The position numbers were made by a program, and so were the translations under genes. DNA of 64,000 bases from Mycobacterium sp. UM_WGJ (GTDB taxonomy: Bacteria; Actinomycetota; Actinomycetes; Mycobacteriales; Mycobacteriaceae). The notes under the pieces are model-generated. The model searched no databases. It worked only from the letters and a program-made list of their open reading frames with translations, and was not told where the DNA came from. The DNA is taken from positions 33,512 through 97,511 of the forward strand of contig NZ_AUWR01000001.1 of the NCBI RefSeq assembly GCF_000455125.1. The letters are read 5' to 3'. Shown here piece after piece: positions 9,701-18,945 of the stretch (position 1 is its first letter; every line of letters starts with the position of its first letter).

Positions 9701-11304
9701 CTGCCGCCGCGGCGCCGGTCCCCAACGGCACCCGGCAGGTGCACGCCACCGACACCGCCATCGTGGAGGGCGCGGCGCTGGCCGGAGTCGCCGGCGCACC
9801 GACAGGGCCGGTCGCGCACCTGCCGTTCCGCTCCGGGCGTCAGTTCTCGGCCTCGATACGGGGAACCGAGTTGACCCTCAAGGGTGCCCCAGAAGTGGTG
9901 CTGGCGTGCGCCGGGGCGGGCCCGGCGATCAAGAAGTCGGTGGCCACCTTGGCCGCCGAGGGGCTGCGCGTGATTGCGGTTGCCCGCCGCCAATTGACCC
10001 CGGCAGAACGCGCCGCCCTGAGCATCGATCCCGAACCCGAGGAGATCGCAGAGTACTGCCGCGACGGTCTGACCTTCGTGGGCCTGCTCGGTCTGTCGGA
10101 CACGCCGCGCGACGAGGCCACCGAACTGCTCGCCGACCTCAAGCGCCGGCGAATCCCGGTGCGGCTCATCACCGGCGACCACCCGCTGACCGCCACCGCG
10201 ATCGCCCGGGAGCTGGGACTGGACGTCGACGACGATCAGGTGATCACAGGCGCGCAGTGGGATGCGTTGTCCCGCAAGGGCCAAGAGGTTGCGGTCGCCG
10301 AGCGCGTGGTGTTCGCCCGGATGTCTCCGGAGAACAAGGTGCAGATCGTCCAGACGCTGGAGCGCACCGGCAAGGTGTCGGCGATGGTCGGCGACGGAGC
10401 CAACGACGCCGCGGCGATCCGGGCCGCCACCGTGGGGATCGCGGTGGTCGCGCACGGCAGCGAAGCGGCCAGCACCGCCGCAGACGTAGTGCTGCTCGAC
10501 GAGCGGATCGACACCCTTCTGGATGCGTTGGACGAAGGCCGCGAGCTGTGGCAGCGGGTACAGGCCGCGGTGGCGGTGCTGCTGGGCGGCAATGCCGGTG
10601 AGGTGGCCTTCGCGATCATCGGGAGCGCGCTGACCGGTCGCTCGCCGCTGAACGCACGCCAGCTGTTGCTGGTCAACATGCTGACCGACGCGCTGCCGGC
10701 CACCGCGCTGGCGGTCAGTTCGCTCAATGAGCAGGCCGCCGCCGGCGGGCACGGTCCCGACGAACGCGCGCTGTGGCGCACGGTGGGCGTGCGCGGCGTG
10801 ACGACGGCGTCGGCCGCGGTGACCGCCTGGGGTCTGGCTTCGGTCACCGGGCGCCCGCAGCGGGCCTCCACGGTGGCGTTGGTGTCGCTGGTCGCCACGC
10901 AACTGGGGCAGACTCTGCTGGATTCGCGTGATCCGCTGGTGGTGGCGACCGCTGTCGGCTCGCTGGGCATGATGGGGACGCTGATCACCATCCCCGGTAT
11001 CAGCCAGCTGCTGGGCTGCACTCCGATCGGGCCTCTGGGCTGGGCCCAGGCTCTGGGTACGGCGACGGTGGCCACCGTCGGCGCAGCCGTGGTGCCCAAA
11101 CTGCTGTCGGGGGCGCGGGACGACATGGCCAAGCCGAAGGAGTTCATCGTGCCCGGGCCGCGTCAACCGGACCGCCCGCAGGAATCATCCGACGGTCACC
11201 CGGCGCCGCGGCTGCGGCTTGTGCACAATGGGGACACTGGCTCCCGCCGCGGAACGGTCGCGGCTCGATCATCCGGCGACCCGTCGCCACCAGGAGGTTC
11301 ATGA
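6778..11304 (+). CDS. ctpH: Large P-type cation ATPase (CtpH-like)
   Basis: 1508 residues from GTG at 6778. The C-terminal ~700 residues are a P2-type (Ca2+/Mg2+-like) P-type ATPase: actuator SLTGESLTV, membrane motif PEGLP (902-906), phosphorylation site CFDKTGTLS with Asp945, and hinge VGDGANDAAAI. The first ~650 residues are an actinobacterial extension with no known role. The longer open frame upstream overlaps the previous gene and is not used. A copy of the 40-bp repeat lies in frame at residues ~134-146. The substrate is uncertain: Ca2+ or another divalent ion is the family guess. The next gene overlaps by four bp. Confidence 0.85.
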   Translation: MNSDSSLRAVRRFWPLRAANFGVQLTSALIEASVQTAAGVAAAVLPNGDGGPVLSRRCFRGEGRAWVEIRGLDGPAGDELATAVVEAARALPGVISVRLNHPLSRLVVGLDSTADDVVSVRELCHVVADVESRHSFDSPASSLANRTAESRGQAPVSLPGDGMTETLRALTVGANIAGLGAATVGRLLRLPGLPLGLEAGVVLVDYQPRVRRLLEDRLGKQATDALLALASAGVHTLNTAPTTLAVDLSVEAMRAGEERAAARAWRRHEPELAHHADHPPVTVPQRPAPRPPGPVERHLTRSAWAQLLGAGVIGAATRNPDLAGTAAAVTAPKATRTARESFAATLGRGLADHHGTVVLRPGSLRELDRVDTVVIDPRVLCGETLRVMQVRGADDDDLRAAWAQAQARLTDADLKPGWHRIGPRPGVQASFQPALLPLAAAVVTEARRADVEVFSVEADALGELRPVFDEIRPLDGASVDQALAAAVTAYQADGHDVAVLSAVAVEALAAADVALGVLPGQGVPPWCADVLLTDLAAAWRVLHALPAARSASHRGVEISTGATALGSLLLLPGVRGSGPGPVTTGAAAGALSGYWLARRAVDAAVPRPAAVHEWHAMSVDQVRAVLPPPELDEPGTTHHAPAAAAALAAVDLARRGAQATAPPRLLRQFAQAVRSELSDPITPVLALGAAASAVLGSPVDAVLVGSVLGGNAMLAAAQRLVAERRLNVLLNEQVPPARRVLPDGSHVEIPAEELRPGDVIEVHSHEVVPADGRLIDATDLEVDESSLTGESLTVVKQVEATPGADLAERECMVYAGTTVVTGTAVALVTAVGGDTHGRRAAELVAGDQSAIGLQHQLSLLTSKAWRISLAGGALVTGLGMARRIGLRQAVASGIAVSVAAIPEGLPLVATLSQQASARRLTKAGVLVRVPRSVEALGRVDVVCFDKTGTLSRNRLRVSQVHPATGFTEHDVLRFAAAAAPVPNGTRQVHATDTAIVEGAALAGVAGAPTGPVAHLPFRSGRQFSASIRGTELTLKGAPEVVLACAGAGPAIKKSVATLAAEGLRVIAVARRQLTPAERAALSIDPEPEEIAEYCRDGLTFVGLLGLSDTPRDEATELLADLKRRRIPVRLITGDHPLTATAIARELGLDVDDDQVITGAQWDALSRKGQEVAVAERVVFARMSPENKVQIVQTLERTGKVSAMVGDGANDAAAIRAATVGIAVVAHGSEAASTAADVVLLDERIDTLLDALDEGRELWQRVQAAVAVLLGGNAGEVAFAIIGSALTGRSPLNARQLLLVNMLTDALPATALAVSSLNEQAAAGGHGPDERALWRTVGVRGVTTASAAVTAWGLASVTGRPQRASTVALVSLVATQLGQTLLDSRDPLVVATAVGSLGMMGTLITIPGISQLLGCTPIGPLGWAQALGTATVATVGAAVVPKLLSGARDDMAKPKEFIVPGPRQPDRPQESSDGHPAPRLRLVHNGDTGSRRGTVAARSSGDPSPPGGS
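7179..7215 (+). repeat. Dispersed repeat copy 2, inside ctpH
   Basis: CAGCTTCGACTCTCCTGCGT followed by CGAGCCTCGCTAACCGC; same orientation as copy 1 with about four differences and one base missing. It is in frame and encodes part of the segment SFDSPASSLANR in the poorly conserved N-terminal extension. Confidence 0.6.
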
Positions 11305-11576
11305 TGGCGGACAAGCCGCGGCGCAGCGCTTCCCAGCGCGAGGCAGTGGCCCACATTCGCGAGGCAGAGGGGTTCGCCGTTGAATTGCCGCTGTTCGGCA
11401 AGGTGACGGTGCCGCGGCCTGAGCAATTGGCCTACTACGGCGGGCTGGCGTTGCTGGCGGCTTTCGAGATCATCGACTGGCCGGTGGCCGTGGCGGTGGC
11501 TGCCGGCCACATTCTGGCCAGCAACCACCGCAGTGAGGTGCTCGAACAGCTCGGCGAGGCCCTAGAAGACGTCTAG
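11301..11576 (+). CDS. Small membrane protein partner of CtpH, Rv0424c-like
   Basis: 91 residues. The start ATG overlaps the ctpH stop (ATGATG), so it is translated with ctpH. Residues ~42-72 are hydrophobic (YYGGLALLAAFEIIDWPVAV) and form one or two membrane segments; the ends are charged. A second ATG one codon later is equally possible. No enzymatic motif. The tight coupling suggests a subunit or regulator of the pump, which is inference. Confidence 0.75.
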   Translation: MMADKPRRSASQREAVAHIREAEGFAVELPLFGKVTVPRPEQLAYYGGLALLAAFEIIDWPVAVAVAAGHILASNHRSEVLEQLGEALEDV

Positions 11577-11593
11577 CCGAGGTTCAGCCTCGG
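11577..11593. terminator. Hairpin between convergent genes
   Basis: CCGAGG-TTCAG-CCTCGG, a perfect 6-bp stem directly after the stop of the CtpH partner and seven bp before the stop of the leftward 64-residue gene. Probably a shared terminator. Confidence 0.45.
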
Positions 11594-11599
11594 TTGACC

Positions 11600-11794
11600 T
11601 CAGTTGTTGACGGTCAGCACTCCGACGCGCCACAGGAGTGCGTACATCTGGTGCAGCGGGCCACTGAGCAGCCGAGTGGTCATGTCGACCACCGGGTCTG
11701 AGGTAGGCGCGGCAGGACGGCGGTCCAGCTTCTTCGGCGCGCTGGTGGCGCGCGGGGCCGGAGCCGTGATGTCGGTGTAGGCGATTGCAACCAT
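11600..11794 (-). CDS. 64-residue protein under an M-box riboswitch
   Basis: Starts at ATG 11794 with a strong AGGAGG ribosome site five nt upstream. The first ~35 residues are Ala/Pro/Thr-rich; the conserved-looking part is the C-terminus TTRLLSGPLHQMYALLWRVG. No membrane helix is certain. A leftward M-box lies about 300 nt upstream, so expression should rise at low Mg2+. In M. tuberculosis an M-box precedes the small unknown gene Rv1535; this may be its counterpart, but I cannot confirm the alignment. Function is not known. Confidence 0.65.
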   Translation of the reverse strand: MVAIAYTDITAPAPRATSAPKKLDRRPAAPTSDPVVDMTTRLLSGPLHQMYALLWRVGVLTVNN

Positions 11795-11852
11795 GATGGC
11801 CTCCTAGTCGCGTAACGGTGCTACGCGCTCAGCTGAAGGCCGGAGTCGTGGC

Positions 11853-11933
11853 TCAGCGGGAGGCGGTATGCGACCGTTCGGATGGGGACGGAACTGATGT
11901 CAGATATCGGCTCGGACTATCACCGGAACTCAT
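11853..11933 (-). CDS. 26-codon leader ORF in the M-box transcript
   Basis: ATG at 11931-11933 (minus strand) follows a strong GAGGAGGTGA ribosome site. The peptide is Ser/Pro-rich (starts MSSGDSPSRYLTSV) and ends with TGA 59 bp before the 64-residue gene. It lies between the riboswitch core and the structural gene, the right place for a regulatory uORF or for protection of the RNA from Rho. Short length makes it uncertain; the ribosome site is the main evidence. Confidence 0.4.
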   Translation of the reverse strand: MSSGDSPSRYLTSVPSPSERSHTASR

Positions 11934-12099
11934 TCGTCCCTCACCTCCTCTCGGTCGCGGGCGCGCCGTGGTGCGCCGGTTTCACCGCATGCTCAGGAGG
12001 GCAGCTCCGACGACTGTCGGAAGACCGCACCCCTCTCGTCAGAGTTTTGACACTGCACGGCGTGTCCCAATCCGGGAAGCCACTTGGGCTCAACCCTTA

Positions 12100-12198
12100 A
12101 GCCGGGAGGAGCTGTCCTGACCCGGGGCGTCTTTCGACGTTCGGGGTCAGTGGCCTATGTCCGTGCAGACGCCTCACCTAACGAGGTGCTTGCACGGT
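12100..12198 (-). ncRNA. M-box (ykoK) Mg2+ riboswitch
   Basis: Read on the minus strand, the region contains the hallmark CGTTAGGTGAGGC (12170-12185 area), then GGCCACTGACCCC, then the stem-loop ACGTCGAAAGACGCC, then CGGGTCA, in the order and spacing of M-box RNAs. The stem at 12119-12148 pairs 12 of 13 positions around a 4-nt loop. M-boxes fold with bound Mg2+ and switch off downstream expression. A GC hairpin at 12006-12021 (TCCGAC-AGTC-GTCGGA) could be part of the expression platform; no T-tract follows it, so Rho-dependent control is also possible. Confidence 0.88.
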
Positions 12199-12200
12199 CC

Positions 12201-12229
12201 ATAGTGCACCACCGACGGGGTGCGGTCAA
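12201..12229 (-). promoter_or_regulatory. Promoter of the M-box transcript
   Basis: On the minus strand TTGACC (12224-12229) is separated by 17 nt from CACTAT (12201-12206). This is a good SigA-type pair, and it puts the transcription start at about 12194, just before the riboswitch core. The rest of 12230-12380 shows no gene or structure that I can support. Confidence 0.55.
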
Positions 12230-12380
12230 CTCCACCCCATTCGGGCGTGTCGATGGCCTCTGACGTGCAGCGATGGCGTCCAACCCCGTGCGCCCAAGGT
12301 GTCACACCCGTCACTTTGGTACCAGAACGAGACCCTAACGGCCCAGTTCCGCGACCGACGTTTCGCGACGGTTTGGGGGC

Positions 12381-14147
12381 TTAGTCCTTCAGATTCAGCG
12401 GCTCGACGGCATAGCGCCCCGGCGTCCGCCACGACGCGAGCGCACCGAGCAGCATCATGACCGCCGCGGCGGCAAAGACCACTGCGAGACCCGTATGGAA
12501 CGGCCCGGAGATCAGCTGCGGGAAGAAGCTGTGGCCGGTCAACGTCTCGGCATCAACGCCGGGTGCGGCCAGCGCGCCCGACGGCGCCAAGAGTTCGGCA
12601 ATCGGGTTGTAGCCCAGAAACGCCGCGAAGAGGCTGCCCACCGGCGGGGTGTTGGCTATCTGATCGGCGACACCGGCCGAGACGCCCTCCTGCCGCAACC
12701 CAGCAGCCAGCGCCGCCGGCAACGTCTCGGCCAGCCCGATCACCATCAGCGAGAAGAAGATTCCGATCGACAACGAGGTGCCGGCGTTGAAGAACGTGGC
12801 CCGCACACCGGAGGCCGCCCCTCGCTGGTCGGCCGGGACACTGGACATGACCACGGCACTGTTGGGCGCGGTGAAGATTCCGCCACCCAGTCCGTTGAGG
12901 AAGACCAGCGCCGCGAACACCCGGTAGTCGAAGTTCACCGGCAGCAACACCAGACCCACGAACGTCGCCGCCATCAGCACCATGCCGCCGACCGTGAACG
13001 GACGGGCACCGCGGCGGTCCGACAACGATCCGGCCACCGGACCGGCCAACAGGAACCCGGCCGTCATGGGCAGCAGATAGATACCGGCCCACAACGGCGT
13101 CGATTCGTAGCTATAGCCGTGCAGCGGTAGCCAGATGCCCTGCAGCCAGATGATCAGCATGAACTGCATGCCGCCGCGCCCGATCGCCGACAGCAAGCCT
13201 GCCGCGTTGGCCATACCGAACGCCGGAATCGCGAAGAGCCGAACGTCCAGCAGCGGAGCGGCAACCCGTAGCTCGATGAAACAGAACAGCACCAACAGCG
13301 CCACTCCGAGCCCGAGCGCACCCAGCACAACCGGGTTGGCCCAGCTGGTGGGCGAAGACCCATGCGGCTGAATGCTGTAGGTGATGGCGGTCAGCACCAC
13401 GGTCAGGCCCAACCCAAGCGTCGCGGTGCCCGCCCAGTCCAGCTTCGCCGGCGCCCGCTCCCCGAGTTCGTGCAGTGAACGTACCGACCAGATGGTGCCC
13501 AGCACTCCGATCGGGACCCCGACCCAGAACACCGCCCGCCAGTCCCATTCCGACAGCACGCCGCCGATCAACAGGCCAACAAAGGACCCGGCGACTGCGG
13601 CCACCTGGTTGACACCCAGCGCCATGCCACGCTGATTGGCCGGGAACGCGTCGGTGAGGATCGCTGAGGACGACGCCATCAGCATCGCCCCGCCGACGCC
13701 CTGCACCACCCGCCACGCGATCAGCCACTGGGCACCGCGGCCCATGTCGAACGGGTCGATCGACAGCGCGATCGCCGCGACGGTGAACACCACGAAGCCC
13801 AAGTTGTAGATGCGCACCCGGCCGAACATGTCGCCGAGCCGGCCGAAGAACACCACCAGCACAGCCGACACCAGCAGATAGCCCATCAACATCCACAGCA
13901 GGTAACTGACGTTCGCCGGCTCCAGCGGATTGAGGCCGATACCCCGAAAGATCGCCGGCATCGAGATCAACACGATCGAGCCGTTGATGGTGGCGAGCAG
14001 AACACCCAGTGTGGTGTTGGACAGCGCGACCCATTTGTAGCGCGGGTGGCCACGGTCGTAGCGCAGCTGGCGGCGGGCGGTGGCAGGTCCCTCCGCGGCG
14101 CCCGGGTCCGGGACACCGGTGTTCACCTGCTCAATCTGCGCCGTCAT
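12381..14147 (-). CDS. MFS drug exporter, DHA2 (14-helix) family
   Basis: 588 residues. About 14 membrane helices. Motif [13 protein letters not shown] lies after helix 2 and a motif C-like stretch [12 protein letters not shown] in helix 5, as in EmrB/QacA-type proton antiporters that export drugs or lipids. The start is taken at ATG 14147, with GGGAG upstream; an upstream in-frame ATG adds 11 residues without a ribosome site. Divergent from thiC. The upstream region has an 8-bp palindrome TTAGCTAA (14184-14191) that may be an operator or just part of the promoter. Confidence 0.88.
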   Translation of the reverse strand: MTAQIEQVNTGVPDPGAAEGPATARRQLRYDRGHPRYKWVALSNTTLGVLLATINGSIVLISMPAIFRGIGLNPLEPANVSYLLWMLMGYLLVSAVLVVFFGRLGDMFGRVRIYNLGFVVFTVAAIALSIDPFDMGRGAQWLIAWRVVQGVGGAMLMASSSAILTDAFPANQRGMALGVNQVAAVAGSFVGLLIGGVLSEWDWRAVFWVGVPIGVLGTIWSVRSLHELGERAPAKLDWAGTATLGLGLTVVLTAITYSIQPHGSSPTSWANPVVLGALGLGVALLVLFCFIELRVAAPLLDVRLFAIPAFGMANAAGLLSAIGRGGMQFMLIIWLQGIWLPLHGYSYESTPLWAGIYLLPMTAGFLLAGPVAGSLSDRRGARPFTVGGMVLMAATFVGLVLLPVNFDYRVFAALVFLNGLGGGIFTAPNSAVVMSSVPADQRGAASGVRATFFNAGTSLSIGIFFSLMVIGLAETLPAALAAGLRQEGVSAGVADQIANTPPVGSLFAAFLGYNPIAELLAPSGALAAPGVDAETLTGHSFFPQLISGPFHTGLAVVFAAAAVMMLLGALASWRTPGRYAVEPLNLKD

Positions 14148-14211
14148 AACTCTCCCAGCTACTTCCACCCCAAAGCGCATATGTTAGCTAAGCAAATGAT
14201 CGGTTGCCTAA

Positions 14212-16038
<1,827 letters not shown>

Positions 16039-16080
16039 TGGTGATCGCAAGCGCGGCGGAGCCGGGCGAAGCGGGTCGCC
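16039..16080 (+). repeat. Second dispersed repeat family, copy 2
   Basis: Begins TGGTGATCGCAAGCGCGGCG and ends GGCGAAGCGGGTCGCC. It lies directly after the thiC TAG and before the thiD start, just as copy 1 at 5275-5321 lies after the GNAT gene stop. Confidence 0.6.
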
Positions 16081-16094
16081 AGTCATCCAGCACA

Positions 16095-16934
16095 GTGGGT
16101 TTCCTGCCACTGGCCCCGCCGGGGGCGACGCCGGTACGGGTACTCACCGTTGCCGGTTCGGACTCCGGGGGCGGCGCGGGCATTCAGGCCGACATGCGCA
16201 CGTGCGCGCTGCTGGGGGTGCACGCCTGCGTCGCGGTTACTGCTGTGACGGTGCAGAACACCGTGGGAGTCAAGAGCTTTCACGAGGTTCCCGCCGACAC
16301 CGTCGCTGCCCAGATTACGGCGGTGGTGCCCGACATCGGGATTCAGGCCGCCAAGACGGGGATGCTGGCGTCGGCGCAGATCATCACCGCGGTGGCTGCG
16401 ACATGGCAAGAACTCGGCCTCACGGTCCCCTTGGTGGTCGATCCGGTGTCGGCGTCCATGCACGGTGATGCACTGCTGGCGTCGTCGGCACTGGATGCCC
16501 TGCGCGACAGCTTGTTTCCGCTCGCAACGCTGGTGACCCCGAACCTGCACGAGGTGCGACTGCTGGTCGGTATCGACGTTGTCGACGCCGCGTCCCAGCG
16601 TGCGGCCGCGCGTGCGCTGCATGCGCTGGGTCCGCGGTGGGCACTGGTCAAGGGCGGACACCTGCCCTCGGCGGAGCACAGTCCGGACCTGCTCTATGAC
16701 GGCAAGGATTTTCTGGAGTTCCCCGGTCCGCGGGTGGCCACCGGCGACGACCACGGCGCCGGCGACACCCTCGCCGCGGCCTCGGCGGCCGCGCTCGCGC
16801 ACGGGTTCAGCGTTCCGGACGCGGTGGCCTTCGCCAAGCGTTGGGTGACCGAGTGCCTGCGTGCCGCTTACCCGCTGGGCCAGGGGCACGGACCGGTCTC
16901 GCCGTTGTTCCGGTTGGGCCTGGGTACCTCGTGA
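16095..16934 (+). CDS. thiD: Hydroxymethylpyrimidine (phosphate) kinase
   Basis: About 279 residues from GTG at 16095. Phosphorylates HMP and HMP-P to HMP-PP for thiamine. Motifs: VAGSDSGGGAGIQADMR near the N-terminus (substrate site), LVVDPVSASMHGD, and the anion-hole/catalytic GDDHGAGDTLAAASAAAL near residue ~220. The N-terminus is ~14 residues longer than in M. tuberculosis; no better start is visible. The next gene starts at its stop (GTGA). Confidence 0.95.
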   Translation: MGFLPLAPPGATPVRVLTVAGSDSGGGAGIQADMRTCALLGVHACVAVTAVTVQNTVGVKSFHEVPADTVAAQITAVVPDIGIQAAKTGMLASAQIITAVAATWQELGLTVPLVVDPVSASMHGDALLASSALDALRDSLFPLATLVTPNLHEVRLLVGIDVVDAASQRAAARALHALGPRWALVKGGHLPSAEHSPDLLYDGKDFLEFPGPRVATGDDHGAGDTLAAASAAALAHGFSVPDAVAFAKRWVTECLRAAYPLGQGHGPVSPLFRLGLGTS

Positions 16935-17557
16935 GCCCGCACGAAATAGCGGATTTGGACGGGCTAGCGCACCGACCAGATGACACCCCCGCCGGCGTGG
17001 TGTTGCTCACGCACGGCGCCGGCGGCGACCGCGATTCCCCGATGCTGCAACGACTTTGCGACGAATGGGCACGTCGCGGTTTCCTCGCGATCCGCTACAA
17101 CCTCCCGTTCCGGCGGCGTCGCCCCAAGGGCCCTCCATCAGGGTCGGGCACCGGCGACCGGGAAGGCATCACCGAGGCGATCGAGTACGCCCGCGGCCTG
17201 GCCGACGGTCCGCTGATCGTCGGCGGGCACTCCTACGGCGGCCGGCAGACCTCGATGGTGGTGGCAGCCGGCGACGTTGCGGTCGACCTGCTGACCTTGT
17301 TTTCCTATCCGCTGCACCCGCCGGGGAAACCCGAGCGCACCCGCACCGAGCACCTGCCCCAGATCGGCGTGCCGACGGTGTTCACGCACGGCAGTTCGGA
17401 CAGCTTCGGCACCGGTGCCGAGATTCGCGCCGCGGCCGCGCTGATTCCTGCGCCGCATGAGGTCGTCGAGATCACCGGGGCCCGCCACGATCTGGCGTCC
17501 AAGACGTTGGATGTACCGGTGCTGGCAGTCGATGCCGCGCTGCGCCTGCTGGACTGA
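16931..17557 (+). CDS. Alpha/beta hydrolase, dienelactone-hydrolase-like (Rv0421c-like)
   Basis: 208 residues from GTG overlapping the thiD stop. The N-terminal LLTHGAGGDRDSP provides the oxyanion loop, IVGGHSYGGRQ is the nucleophile elbow (G-H-S-Y-G), HGSSDSFGT follows the acid strand, and GARHDL carries the catalytic His. The length of ~208 residues fits KANL3/Tex30-type hydrolases. The substrate is unknown. It is likely co-transcribed with thiC-thiD, but a role in thiamine is not implied by the fold. Confidence 0.82.
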   Translation: MSPHEIADLDGLAHRPDDTPAGVVLLTHGAGGDRDSPMLQRLCDEWARRGFLAIRYNLPFRRRRPKGPPSGSGTGDREGITEAIEYARGLADGPLIVGGHSYGGRQTSMVVAAGDVAVDLLTLFSYPLHPPGKPERTRTEHLPQIGVPTVFTHGSSDSFGTGAEIRAAAALIPAPHEVVEITGARHDLASKTLDVPVLAVDAALRLLD

Positions 17558-17566
17558 AACCGTGGA

Positions 17567-18568
17567 TCAGGGCAGGGCGACGACGCTGGCCGCGTAACTC
17601 AGACCTGACCCGTAGCCCAGCAGCAGGGCCAGCTGACCGGACTTGGCCGCCCCCGCCGACAACAACTGCTCCATCGCCAGCGGGATAGACGCCGCGGAGG
17701 TGTTTCCGCTGTTCTCGATGTCATTGGCGATGACGACGTCGGAGCGCAGCTCAAGGCTCTTGGCGATCAGCGCGTTGATCCGGCTGTTGGCCTGGTGCGG
17801 AATGAACACGTCGATGTCATGGGCGTCCAACCCGGCCGCCGCGATGGCGCGTTTCCCTATGCCGCTCATTTCGTAAGCCGCCCAACGGAATACCGCACTA
17901 CCGTCCATGCGCAGGAAGGGACGCTGGCCGTCCGGATGTTCGGTGTAGCTGATCCAGTCGATGTCTTGGCGGATCGCGTCACTGTTCGAACCGTCACTGC
18001 CCCAGACCGTCGAGCCTATGCCGTGCGTGGGCGTCTCACCGACCACCACGGCACCGGCCCCGTCTCCGAAGATGAAGCAGTTCGAGCGGTCGGTCATGTC
18101 GATCGTCGGGGAGAGCACCTCTGAACCGATCACCAACGCGGTGTTGACTGTTCTGCCACGGAGCAGATCGGCCGCCACCGATAGGGCATAACCGAATCCC
18201 GCGCACCCGGTGGCCACATCGAACGCCGGCACCCCCGCCGCCCCGAGCCCCACCGCGACGGTGGGCGCACACGACGGCGTCTGACGGAAGTTGGTACTGG
18301 TCGCCACGATGACCGCATCGACGTCGGCCCCGTCGATCCCGGCCTGCTCCAACGCGTTGCGACCAGCCTCGACGGCCAGACCCGCCACGGTGTCGGTAGC
18401 GTCGGCGAATCGGCGGGTCTTGATCCCGGTGCGCGAATAGATCCATTCGTCCGAGGAGTCGATACGCCGGCAGATCTCGTCGTTGGTGACCACGCGCGCC
18501 GGGCGCGCGGCGCCGACGCCGAGCAGCCCCACGGGACGAGTTGTGCCGGAATGGCGGATCTCGCTCAA
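17567..18568 (-). CDS. fabH: Beta-ketoacyl-ACP synthase III (FabH-type)
   Basis: 333 residues. Catalytic triad residues fall at the same numbers as in M. tuberculosis FabH: Cys122 ([10 protein letters not shown]), His258 (PHQANSRIN) and Asn289 ([10 protein letters not shown]). The N-terminal [16 protein letters not shown] motif is also intact. The enzyme condenses acyl-CoA with malonyl-ACP and links FAS-I to FAS-II for mycolate synthesis. In M. tuberculosis fabH is at Rv0533c, away from thiC; here it sits after the thiCD block, so it may be a moved ortholog or a second copy. Stops converge with the hydrolase gene nine bp away. Confidence 0.9.
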   Translation of the reverse strand: MSEIRHSGTTRPVGLLGVGAARPARVVTNDEICRRIDSSDEWIYSRTGIKTRRFADATDTVAGLAVEAGRNALEQAGIDGADVDAVIVATSTNFRQTPSCAPTVAVGLGAAGVPAFDVATGCAGFGYALSVAADLLRGRTVNTALVIGSEVLSPTIDMTDRSNCFIFGDGAGAVVVGETPTHGIGSTVWGSDGSNSDAIRQDIDWISYTEHPDGQRPFLRMDGSAVFRWAAYEMSGIGKRAIAAAGLDAHDIDVFIPHQANSRINALIAKSLELRSDVVIANDIENSGNTSAASIPLAMEQLLSAGAAKSGQLALLLGYGSGLSYAASVVALP

Positions 18569-18658
18569 GTAGACGTCTCTCCCTGGTTGGTCAACGGCTG
18601 GCCGAAGCGTCTAACCCTAGCGGTGTCCCGGCGCCCCCACGCCGCCTCGGGCCGCCAC

Positions 18659-18838
18659 TCAGCGGTCGTAGCCATCCTCGTCTGCGGGCACTCCCTGGTG
18701 CTGCTCGAGGACATCAGCGATGTTGGCGTTGTCGATAGTGGAGATTTCGGGGCCCGGGGTCTCGTTGTCGGTTTCCCCGACCGGGACCGCCTGCTCGGCC
18801 AGGTCCGCGTCGTTGGCTTCGACATCACGGCTGGTCAT
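18659..18838 (-). CDS. Small acidic protein, 59 residues
   Basis: ATG at 18836-18838 (minus strand), eight nt after a GGGAGGA ribosome site; TGA at 18659. The peptide is strongly acidic (Asp/Glu about a quarter of residues), with no Cys or Lys, and ends NANIADVLEQHQGVPADEDG. It is predicted to be mostly disordered. It lies upstream of fabH on the same strand (90-bp gap) and divergent from the monooxygenase. I do not recognise a family; the ribosome site and composition make it likely to be real. Confidence 0.6.
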   Translation of the reverse strand: MTSRDVEANDADLAEQAVPVGETDNETPGPEISTIDNANIADVLEQHQGVPADEDGYDR

Positions 18839-18932
18839 GACGGTCCTCCCGAGGTCGTGAACGGTCTTGACCTCTCATTGTCTCCCATCCTCAGGGCCGT
18901 GCGGGAGCTTCGCTGGTTACCGGTGGGTCAGG

Positions 18933-18938
18933 TACCTT
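18933..18938 (+). promoter_or_regulatory. -10 box for leaderless monooxygenase
   Basis: TACCTT, seven nt before the ATG at 18946, with no ribosome site between. Confidence 0.5.
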
Positions 18939-18945
18939 AATTTTC

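Noticed and set aside
9511-11166. 551-codon open frame antisense to ctpH
   Set aside because: Composition and length follow from high GC in the third codon position of ctpH; no start context, no known domain.
12119-12148. Strong hairpin first read as a terminator for the MFS gene
   Set aside because: It is an internal stem of the M-box, with the conserved flanking motifs in order on the minus strand.
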